DNA of 64,000 bases from DAOULY01 sp034414595 (lineage in GTDB: Bacteria; Chloroflexota; Dehalococcoidia; SZUA-161; JAUWZY01). Shown in pieces: positions 43,787 to 51,180 of this stretch. The DNA lies in assembly GCA_034414595.1 (NCBI GenBank), contig DAOULY010000021.1:434001-498000 (forward strand), written 5' to 3'. The notes beneath the pieces were generated by a model. That model was not told the DNA's origin and did no database searches. It saw only the letters and a list, made by a program, of their open reading frames with translations. Position numbers and translations under genes: made by a program. How positions within the stretch are numbered: position 1 is the first letter of the stretch; the number at the start of each line of letters is the position of its first letter.

Positions 43787-44653
43787 TTAGCGTCTAATGC
43801 GTCTTAGAAACACTAATATACTAAAAAAGAGACCTATCAAAGCAATGATTAGGGCTAAAATGGAAAGGAAAATTGGAAGCCACCCAGTGTTACCAGCCAT
43901 CTCCCAATTCCCAGTTGCAGCCAGAGTAGCGATTATGGTGAGTGCTGTAACGATTATTGCTAGCACTACGAAAACTACACCTTGGAACCCTCGTATCTCC
44001 TTCTTCATACCTTCTATTGCGGCATCCATTTTATCAAATTCTTTTTTTGGCGCGCTCTCCAGTCTATCTGTATCTAGTGCACCTAAGCAATCCGTAGGAC
44101 GACGCGGATCAGGTTTCCATAGCTCACAGCCCTTGGATTCGTCATAAAAGGTTGTCCTTACAAAATCGATCGTAAACAGCGTTTCCTCAAACTCTAGTCG
44201 CTGTTCCTCATTAGAAAGGTTGTACAGCGGGCAGAACAAATACCCTGAGTACCCCGGATCAACTTGAAGACTCCCAACCCAAACCAACCCCTTATAGACT
44301 TTCTTTACTTTAAGATTCCACCGTGCTATCAGAAAGCCTGGTATATTCACTTTCTCCAGTGTTCTTACAACAGCTATCCCATGGGGTGGTATTTTAAGCA
44401 CGGGGTCCCCTGCCGATAGATTGCGGTCTTCGCCATCAACTCTGCAACGATTACCAAGACGCAGATGATAAGAAGCGGGCTTCAGGAATTTCTTGTCATC
44501 TACAAACGGGTCGATTAGTTTTGGGTCGTTCTTACAATACTCTCTTATCTCATCACGGAGCAAAACAGCGCCATGCCAGTTCGCCCATACTTCGTCTCTA
44601 GGGTCTCTTCTTAGCCTCTTGTCTTCTGTCGAATTTTGCTCTTGCTCTGTCAT
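43787..44653 (-). CDS. Membrane-anchored dCTP-deaminase-fold protein
   Basis: A 288-aa protein. Residues 40-185 carry the dUTPase/dCTP-deaminase trimer-fold signature (KPASYHLRLG, IARWNLKV, QVDPGYSGYLF and a late YNLS). The position of the deaminase catalytic Glu is occupied by Pro (YLFCPLYN), so it is probably a binder rather than a deaminase. Residues about 224-246 and 257-280 are membrane segments. It is last in a three-gene operon, 26 nt after the PurA-like gene. dCTP-deaminase-fold proteins act in nucleotide-depletion defence elsewhere; the role here is inferred. Confidence 0.75.
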   Translation of the reverse strand: MTEQEQNSTEDKRLRRDPRDEVWANWHGAVLLRDEIREYCKNDPKLIDPFVDDKKFLKPASYHLRLGNRCRVDGEDRNLSAGDPVLKIPPHGIAVVRTLEKVNIPGFLIARWNLKVKKVYKGLVWVGSLQVDPGYSGYLFCPLYNLSNEEQRLEFEETLFTIDFVRTTFYDESKGCELWKPDPRRPTDCLGALDTDRLESAPKKEFDKMDAAIEGMKKEIRGFQGVVFVVLAIIVTALTIIATLAATGNWEMAGNTGWLPIFLSILALIIALIGLFFSILVFLRRIRR

Positions 44654-44679
44654 TCCCGCCCCTCACTCTTCATGCTTTG

Positions 44680-45774
44680 CTAAGCTGTAAGCATGGCGGA
44701 CTTGAGCGATACATCCAGCTTGGAGACGATTCCAAACCGCCTCTGAATACTTCTATCTATCAGCTCATCATTGGTCGGCCCCGTCCCGACGAAGACTACT
44801 GGTACACTTAATTCCCGTTCCAGCCATTCAATAAATTGCTTAGTCTTGCCACAAAGACCGTCGAACTCTGCTAGTCCCTTATTTGCAAAATCGAGGTAAT
44901 CCGCGCCGTGCAGAGCTAACTCTGTTGGCCTGTTCACCATGCTTGCCCGGCGCACCAGTTCCATATCAAATGCAGCAATTCGCCTAAGTTTGTTGGTCAC
45001 TGTTGAATACTCACCGATACTGTGAGGATACCCGCTCCCCTGCTGAAGTTCCTCCCAGGTTATCTCATTCTTGAGAGGTCCGGATTTTCCTTCTACTCTG
45101 ATTGGGAAAGTTCGTACAGCCATGATTATAGAGTCCACTTTCATAGGGCTGAGTCCCACTTCGCTTAGAAATGCACTTGCAGTGGTGTCACGACTAGTGG
45201 CATATGGGTAACAGAGAGTGTGATATAGGGATAATCCGAAACCCTGAGTGCCTTCGACAATGCAGAGTTGACCTTTATCAATACCGCAGTTGACTTCAGA
45301 GGAGACATCAGTGATGAAGGGATGTGCTTCTGGAATTTCTGATGCTAGTTTAATCATCCCGTCTCTGAGGGCACGCTTCACTACCCCTATGCCTGTACCG
45401 GAGAGTGTCGAGCCTATCCGCTCTCTTAGGCCAAGTTGAGATTCCTTTTCCCCGTCTTCATCTATAATGATGGCCGCATTATGGTCTATACCCACTCGCT
45501 GCCTATCTATCCCAGTAAGCTCTATTTCACTAAGCAGCAGTTTCAAGTTAATAATGGATCCAGCGGCAAGGAGTAAGCGGCTTCGTGAATTCACGAAGCC
45601 AGCGGGAAGCAATCTAAGCCTGAATATCTGATCCTTAAGGTGAACAGTATGACCTGAATTGGGTCCGCCACAACGTACTACGAAGTCGGGATCATCTCTT
45701 TTGGCAAGGTGGGCTACAATCTTCCCCTTACCCTCACCACCATATTGTCCACCTACTACAACAGTCACTGCCAT
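44680..45774 (-). CDS. PurA paralogue with PurZ-like active site
   Basis: A 364-aa adenylosuccinate-synthetase-fold protein, about 70 residues shorter than housekeeping PurA. The P-loop reads QYGGEGKGK, with Gly13 where PurA has the catalytic general-base Asp. The phosphate-transfer His is kept (GGPNSGHT, His42). Later motifs are EGTQGFGLSLYH and SRDTTASAF. Loss of that Asp and short length are features reported for phage PurZ, which adds aspartate to dGMP in 2-aminoadenine DNA synthesis. It could act on a deoxynucleotide or another purine (inference). It follows the nuclease gene by 30 nt. Confidence 0.82.
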   Translation of the reverse strand: MAVTVVVGGQYGGEGKGKIVAHLAKRDDPDFVVRCGGPNSGHTVHLKDQIFRLRLLPAGFVNSRSRLLLAAGSIINLKLLLSEIELTGIDRQRVGIDHNAAIIIDEDGEKESQLGLRERIGSTLSGTGIGVVKRALRDGMIKLASEIPEAHPFITDVSSEVNCGIDKGQLCIVEGTQGFGLSLYHTLCYPYATSRDTTASAFLSEVGLSPMKVDSIIMAVRTFPIRVEGKSGPLKNEITWEELQQGSGYPHSIGEYSTVTNKLRRIAAFDMELVRRASMVNRPTELALHGADYLDFANKGLAEFDGLCGKTKQFIEWLERELSVPVVFVGTGPTNDELIDRSIQRRFGIVSKLDVSLKSAMLTA

Positions 45775-45804
45775 GACTTATTCCCCCACCGCTCTGAGAA
45801 TCAG

Positions 45805-47349
45805 TTATAGATTATTAGGCCTCGGAACGATTAGATACCCTTCATCTTCATTACCCAGGCCTTCATACAAACCCGACAAATAGAAGTAGCCGACCAAAGC
45901 AGAGGTGATAGCATCCAGTTCATCATGTGTAGTCTTAGAATCTACGAATTCTCCAGAAAGGCCAAATTCTATGAGGCCTTGCTTCAACTCTTCAATACTG
46001 ATCTTCTTTCTGGTGATCCCAAGTATATCCTGAGCAGCACCAGGATAACTTTCAATGACATCAAAGCCCAACTCTCGTAACTGTTGTGCTAATTTCATAC
46101 CTCTTTCAGTGAGACCTTGCATACTCTGGATCAGACACCAAAACACATTGATTTTCCTACTACGAAGTATTCTCTCGCACTCACGGGTAATTCCAAACTT
46201 TCTGCATTCGCACTCGTCGCTAACACAATCCCGTCCTTTGGGGAGAGAAAGAGGCGAATCTATTGAAATCATGTATGGCTTCCATTTTAACATAAGGTCC
46301 ACGATTTCATCATCCGTTGCCACTAATCTGGTTTGTACGGATTTGGCCTCCATCAGTGCCACTCCAGATTTTCGGGCATCGGATGCTCTCAGGTCAATGC
46401 CAACTACTTTTGGAGGAGAGTCTCTGAGTCCATCCAAGTTCGAGAGCAACATGTCCATATCAAGACTATGGTTATCTCTTCTGCAATTGTTGTTCGCAGA
46501 GTAGACTTCTTTGCAAGCCGCTGTGAACAGCTTCTTATTTGCCTTTACAATAGGAGTATGCATATTCTGACTATCGGCCCCTCGACTACGAGCAGGATGG
46601 CTCGAGCTCGATAGTAGTCTTTCCTTCATCATGGAATAGCCAAGCTCCATTAACACCCTAAGGTTGGTGACATCAGAATAATTGTATTGTAGCAGCAATT
46701 CCAGTGCTCCGTGGTCACCACGCATATATCTATGCCATAGAATGGTAGCACCAAATCCATCTATATTGTCAACCTCGTCATCCCTTGCAATGCCAACCTG
46801 TTTTTCAACTGACTTCAATCCGCCGGTATATCCAAGCCGCTTTAGAAGAAACCTTAGGTCAATGTGGACTGGAGGAAGGCTCACTCGGCCAAACTCCGAG
46901 CTTAGAAATGGTAAGTCAAATAGAGTACCATTGTAGGTCACTATCACCGAATATTTCTGAATTTCGTCTTTGAAATCAGACAAGTTCAGACCTCGTATAT
47001 ACGCTTTGAACTCTTTGCCATTGAACAAGCCAATTAGTGTTACATTATCGTAATAAGGAGACAGGCCGGTTGTTTCAATGTCTAGGAACGCCGTGCTATG
47101 CTTGAACTCTGGGTATAGGCGCCACCACTCTCTTTTGGGTAAGGTTCTACTAAAAAACCGAACCTCTTTTTTCCTTAAGGCGTTCTCAGACAGAGTAAGA
47201 TAGTTAGCGATTCTTTCTGAAGTTTTCGTGGGGATTTCAAATGTGGTAGACTTGGGAAACTCGCTCCACGAAGAGGCATTTGTCTCCCAGATTTTCCTTT
47301 CGGTTTTAGCCCCAATACCAGGAACATGTAAGAACGTGTTCCTCAGCAT
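45805..47349 (-). CDS. YprB-like exonuclease fused to a DUF429 domain
   Basis: A 514-aa two-domain protein. N-terminal DEDD exonuclease fold of the YprB type: FLDIETTGL (D90, E92), VTYNGTLFDLPFL (D145) and YNYSDVTNL (D226) supply the metal ligands. The C-terminal DUF429 RNase-H-like domain has GIDLRAS (D319), ISIDSPLSL (D364) and THDELDAITSAL. Between the last two lies a Cys cluster (375, 380, 382, 391), a possible metal site. ATG 47349 follows GGAGAG; the frame is open to 47460. First gene of the PurZ-like operon. Confidence 0.8.
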   Translation of the reverse strand: MLRNTFLHVPGIGAKTERKIWETNASSWSEFPKSTTFEIPTKTSERIANYLTLSENALRKKEVRFFSRTLPKREWWRLYPEFKHSTAFLDIETTGLSPYYDNVTLIGLFNGKEFKAYIRGLNLSDFKDEIQKYSVIVTYNGTLFDLPFLSSEFGRVSLPPVHIDLRFLLKRLGYTGGLKSVEKQVGIARDDEVDNIDGFGATILWHRYMRGDHGALELLLQYNYSDVTNLRVLMELGYSMMKERLLSSSSHPARSRGADSQNMHTPIVKANKKLFTAACKEVYSANNNCRRDNHSLDMDMLLSNLDGLRDSPPKVVGIDLRASDARKSGVALMEAKSVQTRLVATDDEIVDLMLKWKPYMISIDSPLSLPKGRDCVSDECECRKFGITRECERILRSRKINVFWCLIQSMQGLTERGMKLAQQLRELGFDVIESYPGAAQDILGITRKKISIEELKQGLIEFGLSGEFVDSKTTHDELDAITSALVGYFYLSGLYEGLGNEDEGYLIVPRPNNL

Positions 47350-47524
47350 AGTTACTCTCCCAATTCTGCTAGGAGCACCCGTGAATGCCAGCCTGTAAGT
47401 GGTTTGTTGAGAGGGCAAGATGAAATTCTTTGGCGAGGAGAGAGGAAGATCGTGGTGCACTCACCTGGCACACCGGGAGCCGCCGTTTTTGTCACCATAG
47501 GAGTGCCCTCGCATGTTTATATGA

Positions 47525-47553
47525 ATCCTAACATACCTGTAGTAATTTGTCAA
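47525..47553 (-). promoter_or_regulatory. Promoter of the nuclease/PurZ-like operon
   Basis: Consensus TTGACA (47548-47553), 17-bp spacer, TAGGAT (47525-47530), leading into a 170-nt leader before the nuclease start. It faces away from the regulator's promoter 40 bp to the right. Confidence 0.6.
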
Positions 47554-47592
47554 CAAAATCAGCATAATTATACTGAATCATTAGTTGCCTAA

Positions 47593-47641
47593 TTGACAAC
47601 ATAATATTTTAATGATATAGTAGCTAATCATTTTATGATTA
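47593..47641 (+). promoter_or_regulatory. Promoter and palindromic operator of the XRE regulator
   Basis: TTGACA (47593-47598), 17-bp spacer, TATAGT (47616-47621). Directly after it TAATCAT-TTT-ATGATTA (47625-47641) is a perfect 7-bp-arm palindrome at the expected start site. A repressor bound here would block the regulator and could affect the divergent operon. Confidence 0.7.
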
Positions 47642-47687
47642 AGTATACATAAATTAATAATACAACAGATATTATACGGTGACACTT

Positions 47688-48113
47688 ATGGGACGACGCC
47701 CAATAAGCATTGCTGAAAAAAAGCGGCGCCAGAAGTTTGGCACATTGTTGCAGAAACAGAGGCACGAACTGAGCCTTGGTCTCCGCGAAGCCGCCCGCAT
47801 GGCCGGGCTGAACCACACGACTCTTTCCCGAATTGAGAGCGGTGAGCGCCCGTGCTCGCTTGGCGACTTGCACGTATTAGGGAACACGTATGGGGTACCG
47901 CCCGAAGCGTTGCAGATAGCACTGAATGGCCAAATATCGTTGGCTCTTACACTGATTCGTAACCCATCCGAGCCCCTGAAGAGTAGTGCCGACAAAACTG
48001 AGATATTCTCAGCTAGAACCACACCTGAGGAAAAGAGACAGCTTACCCTATTCTTGGGATATCTCCGGTTCGCTCAAGGGGCAGAACACCCCGCCAAGGT
48101 TATAAAATCCTAA
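47688..48113 (+). CDS. XRE-family HTH regulator of the PurZ-like operon
   Basis: A 141-aa protein with an N-terminal HTH (about 18-70: LREAARMAGLNHTTLSRIESG) of the Cro/C1 type and a C-terminal region with no recognised domain. ATG 47688 is taken; GTG 47679 is an alternative, and neither has a strong ribosome site. It is transcribed divergently from the nuclease operon across 340 bp containing both promoters and the palindrome. Such a layout is typical of regulators of defence or selfish cassettes; control of the operon is inferred. Confidence 0.85.
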   Translation: MGRRPISIAEKKRRQKFGTLLQKQRHELSLGLREAARMAGLNHTTLSRIESGERPCSLGDLHVLGNTYGVPPEALQIALNGQISLALTLIRNPSEPLKSSADKTEIFSARTTPEEKRQLTLFLGYLRFAQGAEHPAKVIKS

Positions 48114-48302
48114 GAAGAGCATATTCGCCTCAGCTCTGCCTTCCTCTTCTAACTGCGATCACGGAGCTTACTGAGCTACCGAAGGGCATTGAGAAGTATA
48201 CTAGAAGAGCTTGAAAAGGAACTCAAGGAGAAAGAGAGAAGAGAGCTTACACGTTGCAACAAAATAGTAATAAATTCAGAATTATGCATAAGGCTCATTT
48301 GA
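48114..48302. other. Gap between XRE and DUF5343 genes
   Basis: A Glu/Lys/Leu-rich frame without an ATG runs through about 48188-48300 and may be a decayed helical gene. The right end contains the first copy of the 33-bp repeat. Nothing else is supported. Confidence 0.3.
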
Positions 48303-48313
48303 CTAAGAATCGG
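48281..48313 (+). repeat. 33-bp direct repeat, left copy
   Basis: Identical at 30 of 33 positions to 49771-49803 and in the same orientation. It overlaps the 3' end of the DUF5343 gene. With the right copy it brackets a 1.5-kb segment. Confidence 0.75.
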
Positions 48314-49046
48314 AACCTGCCGGTTGGTCATCGGGATATACGGCATCCAGAACTGCTTCCAGCGCGACCTTGAATCTCCTCTTGCTATCCTTATCCCATT
48401 TCTGCCCCTTTTGAGGTAGTAGATTCAAGACTCCAGCTACTGCCATATCGACGTCATTGAACCTTGCAGCGATGGGTTCGGGAGAAGATGTTTCAACTCT
48501 TGTCGAGGATCTGTCTTGCTTGCTCTTTCGTTTCTCTTGCGACCTGCGCCGCACGATGCTGGGTCTACCAAGGCCGCTTTTGGTTCGGCTACTAAGATGG
48601 GGCGATATGTCCTTCCCAGCTTCAACGGCCATGTGTAGGAAGAAGCTTGTACAAGCGCGCTGGGTATCACCACTAACCCCTAGGCTCTCAAACCTATCTG
48701 TTAGCTGCTTCCAGGTTGCAGTCGCCAAGTTGAAGTTGGCATCATGTAGGAAGGGGTAACCTTCTTCCAATAATTGGTTAAGTACTGCGGCCTTATCGCC
48801 GTCGTTTCTATGGGCTTCAACCAACGCATGGAGGCTTTCTGTCGGAACCCCATTATCGTCTACCAAGCTCAAATACCGGAGTGCCGCTCTGAGTTTTTTC
48901 TTGTCGCTGCCCGAGAACCGTAAATCAGTGAAAACTGAGGCATCAATTTGGTCGGGCAGAAAGTTTGCTAATCCGTGCATTAGCTTCTTCCAAGTGGCAT
49001 ACGAAACATACGGTGGTAGACGTTCACTTTTCCGTTCTTCAACCAT
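48303..49046 (-). CDS. DUF5343 domain protein
   Basis: A 247-aa protein whose first 150 residues match the DUF5343 pattern: LPPYVSYATWKKLMHGLANF at the start, then PDQIDASVF and a long helical domain. A basic Ser/Arg-rich linker (165-195) and a short helical C-terminus follow. DUF5343 has no known activity but often occurs in mobile or defence-rich regions. ATG 49046 has GGAGGAGGGG upstream. Its 3' end coincides with the left 33-bp repeat. Confidence 0.75.
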   Translation of the reverse strand: MVEERKSERLPPYVSYATWKKLMHGLANFLPDQIDASVFTDLRFSGSDKKKLRAALRYLSLVDDNGVPTESLHALVEAHRNDGDKAAVLNQLLEEGYPFLHDANFNLATATWKQLTDRFESLGVSGDTQRACTSFFLHMAVEAGKDISPHLSSRTKSGLGRPSIVRRRSQEKRKSKQDRSSTRVETSSPEPIAARFNDVDMAVAGVLNLLPQKGQKWDKDSKRRFKVALEAVLDAVYPDDQPAGSDS

Positions 49047-49208
49047 TTTATTCCACCCCTCCTCCGGTTCTGTTTACGGTTCTAATTTTGGCAGAACTCT
49101 GTGTCTTTGCCAAGGACCTAATTATAGAACCAGCCTGACAATTTTTGCAAATGCTTTTCTGAACCGCCAAAATGTTGCCAGAGTAAAAAATCTTCGGAGG
49201 CTACAGCA

Positions 49209-49478
49209 GTGGCATCAGGCGATACTGTTCTGGTGAAATCATTCCCACAGGTTCCGCTAATTAGACAAATATATGCCGAGACGGAAGATACCGCCTTGGT
49301 GTGGCGTGGCGGCGTAGGTGACGAAGATATACCTGCGCCATGCCCCAAGAACTGCGTTTTCGTCTACGATGCTGAGCTGTGGGAAAAGCTACAGAACGAG
49401 AAGAGGAACAACGGTTACGACTCACCTGTATTGTCTCTGCTGTGGGCGAAAGCTGAACCGTATTACAAATCGAAATAA
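49209..49478 (+). CDS. Hypothetical small protein, 89 aa
   Basis: GTG 49209 with CGGAGG 9 nt upstream. The product is soluble with a Val/Trp-rich beta-like centre (TALVWRGGVGDEDIP) and C-terminal Lys-rich end. One C-P-K-N-C pair is present. It is divergent from the DUF5343 gene (160-bp gap) inside the repeat-bracketed segment. No family recognised. Confidence 0.6.
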   Translation: MASGDTVLVKSFPQVPLIRQIYAETEDTALVWRGGVGDEDIPAPCPKNCVFVYDAELWEKLQNEKRNNGYDSPVLSLLWAKAEPYYKSK

Positions 49479-49504
49479 GAAATAGGGCAGAGGGAGTAGA
49501 TGAG

Positions 49505-49675
49505 ATGGCAGAGCGGGAATCCGAAGTTTCGGCTTCCTCCTTTTCTTCGGATTTGGAGGGTTTGTAGCCGGAGGTGTTCCCGAAGCACCTTCCCCGAGCC
49601 CTGGTTCATTCCCATGCCAGGTGTCTCACCCGGCGAGTTGTCCCTCACCGCTCTGCCATTAGTGAAAGTGAGAGA
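49505..49675 (-). ncRNA. Structured RNA candidate, about 155-170 nt
   Basis: The ends ATGGCAGAGCGG (49505-49516) and CCGCTCTGCCAT (49648-49659) pair perfectly over 12 bp. Inside, AATCCGAAG/CTTCGGATT gives a 9-bp hairpin, and CCTGG/CCAGG and GGTG/CACC smaller ones. On the minus strand a perfect TTGACA-N18-TATAAT promoter sits just upstream, so transcription is leftward. No long ORF occupies it. I do not recognise RNase P, 6S, tmRNA or SRP RNA. A non-coding inverted-repeat element is the main alternative, but the promoter favours an RNA gene. Confidence 0.5.
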
Positions 49676-49682
49676 GTAGGCA

Positions 49683-49712
49683 ATTATAGAGCAATCTATG
49701 GGATATTGTCAA
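49683..49712 (-). promoter_or_regulatory. Perfect consensus promoter of the RNA candidate
   Basis: TTGACA (49707-49712) and TATAAT (49683-49688) on the minus strand with an 18-bp spacer. Both hexamers are exact consensus, one of the strongest promoters in the window. Confidence 0.75.
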
Positions 49713-49770
49713 GCCTCAGACTCATAACGGTCCATATGGTTGGGCATCCAAAGGACATCTACAGGCAATA

Positions 49771-49803
49771 ATTATGAATAAAGCTCATTTGACTAAGCAT
49801 CGG
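49771..49803 (+). repeat. 33-bp direct repeat, right copy
   Basis: Partner of 48281-48313, three mismatches. Its TTGACT hexamer (49789-49794) now serves as the -35 box of the TauE gene promoter, so the repeat junction supplies that promoter. Confidence 0.75.
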
Positions 49804-49817
49804 GGCTGTGCTATCAT
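49789..49817 (+). promoter_or_regulatory. Promoter of the split TauE/SafE operon
   Basis: TTGACT (49789-49794), 17-bp spacer, TATCAT (49812-49817). The expected start is about 49824, 3 nt before the GTG start codon, suggesting a leaderless mRNA. Confidence 0.55.
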
Positions 49818-49826
49818 GCAGGCTAA

Positions 49827-50195
49827 GTGCAAAATAGATGGCAGCCTATCCTGCCCATAATCGGAGTAGTCGCCGGGACGTTGAGCGGGTTTCTGGGCCT
49901 TGGGGGCGGGGTTGTCATCGTCCCCTCGTTGAGCCGGGGGCTCAGGGTACCGCAGCGAATAGCCCACGGTACCTCGTTGACCATTATCGTTCCCATCGCC
50001 CTCTGCGGAGCCGTTTTTTATATAATTCGCGGCGACATCGACTGGATACTGGTGGCCGAGCTTGCCGGTGGCGGTATTCTGGGGGCCATCATCGGGGCCA
50101 AAGCAATGATGAAGGTCCCCGAGCACAGGCTGCGCCAGGGAGTGGGCATCCTGCTGTTGGTCTCGGCCATATTGATGCTCGGGGGGTGGGGTTAG
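49827..50195 (+). CDS. TauE/SafE-type permease, N-terminal half
   Basis: TauE/SafE proteins move sulfonates, sulfite or other organic anions across the membrane. This 122-aa half has the glycine-rich signature GTLSGFLGLGGG and four hydrophobic segments. The full-length family is about 250 aa with two such halves; here each half is a separate gene, 6 nt apart. Separate genes could assemble as a heterodimer, or the split could be a mutation. Start GTG 49827; no ribosome site is evident. Confidence 0.75.
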   Translation: MQNRWQPILPIIGVVAGTLSGFLGLGGGVVIVPSLSRGLRVPQRIAHGTSLTIIVPIALCGAVFYIIRGDIDWILVAELAGGGILGAIIGAKAMMKVPEHRLRQGVGILLLVSAILMLGGWG

Positions 50196-50201
50196 TCAGC
50201 G

Positions 50202-50600
50202 ATGGAGATCGCGATTTTGCTGGCCCTGGGGTTCGCCTCTGGTATCATCGGTGGCATGTTTGGTGTCGGTGGCGGCTGGATCATCATTCCGGGCATGGTG
50301 TTGCTGTTGGGCACTGAGCAGCATACGGCTCAAGGGGTTTCGCTCAGCATTATCGTGCTCTTTGCGGCAACTGCCAGCGTGGTCCACTGGCGACAGGGAA
50401 CGGTGCAAATGAGCCTGGTGGCCTGGATCGTCCCCGGTGCCGTTTTCTTCGCCCTGCTCGGAGGTTGGGGGGCGGGGCTGGTCAGCGCACCAGTATTGTC
50501 TCGAATCTTCGGCGCAGTATTGCTCCTCGTTGGGGCTGAGATGCTGTTCGCTTTGTCAGACAGGTTGATGAAGAGAGGTCAACATGAGCACACTGGCTGA
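50202..50600 (+). CDS. TauE/SafE-type permease, C-terminal half
   Basis: A 132-aa partner with the second signature SGIIGGMFGVGGGWIIIP and four hydrophobic segments. Both halves retain the full repeated motif, as expected for a functional split pair. It overlaps the udg start by 17 nt. Each frame has its own start, so this is not a simple frameshift within one ORF. Confidence 0.78.
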   Translation: MEIAILLALGFASGIIGGMFGVGGGWIIIPGMVLLLGTEQHTAQGVSLSIIVLFAATASVVHWRQGTVQMSLVAWIVPGAVFFALLGGWGAGLVSAPVLSRIFGAVLLLVGAEMLFALSDRLMKRGQHEHTG

Positions 50601-51171
50601 ACTTTATCAGGAGATCGAACGCTGTCGCGACTGTGAGCTGGGCTACCAGCGAAGTAAGGCCGTTCCCGGGGAAGGGCCCGAAGACGCTCAGGTTATGTTC
50701 ATCGGAGAGGCGCCGGGATATTACGAGGACCAGCAGGGACGGCCGTTCGTGGGTGCTGCCGGCCGCTTCCTCGACGAGCTTCTGGCATCGGTGGGACTGA
50801 AACGGAGCCAGGTTTACATTGGCAACATGCTCAAGTGCCGACCTCCAGAAAATAGAGACCCGCTGCCCAACGAGGTGGCAGCGTGTCAGAAGTGGCTTGA
50901 CCAACAGCTCGAGCTGATCAAGCCCAGGGTAATCGTGCCCCTGGGCCGCCATGCGCTATCGCGGTTCTTCCCCAAGGAAAGCATCGGCAAGATCCACGGC
51001 ACCTGGGAGAAAAGAGGAGGCACCATCTATTTTGCCTTGTACCATCCCGCTGCGGCCCTGCATCAGCAGAGCTTGCGCCGGACTATCGAGGCCGATTTCC
51101 AGAAGCTTCCCGAACTCCTGGCCCAAGCCGATGAGGTTGAGGAAAAGCCACAGCAGCTATCCATGTTCTAG
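50584..51171 (+). CDS. udg: Family 4 uracil-DNA glycosylase (Fe-S)
   Basis: Removes uracil from DNA in base excision repair. The 195-aa protein shows C-x2-C (RCRDCELG) near the start and a later cysteine (KCRPPENR) for the 4Fe-4S cluster, motif A GEAPGYYED, and motif B-type YHPAAALHQ. Start overlaps the upstream permease gene. Followed by ftsK after 9 nt; the two are probably co-transcribed, a DNA-maintenance pairing. Confidence 0.92.
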   Translation: MSTLAELYQEIERCRDCELGYQRSKAVPGEGPEDAQVMFIGEAPGYYEDQQGRPFVGAAGRFLDELLASVGLKRSQVYIGNMLKCRPPENRDPLPNEVAACQKWLDQQLELIKPRVIVPLGRHALSRFFPKESIGKIHGTWEKRGGTIYFALYHPAAALHQQSLRRTIEADFQKLPELLAQADEVEEKPQQLSMF

Positions 51172-51180
51172 GAGGACATC

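Noticed and set aside
49505..49659. MITE interpretation of the inverted-repeat segment
   Set aside because: No target duplication directly flanks it and a perfect promoter drives it; kept as RNA candidate, though not excluded.
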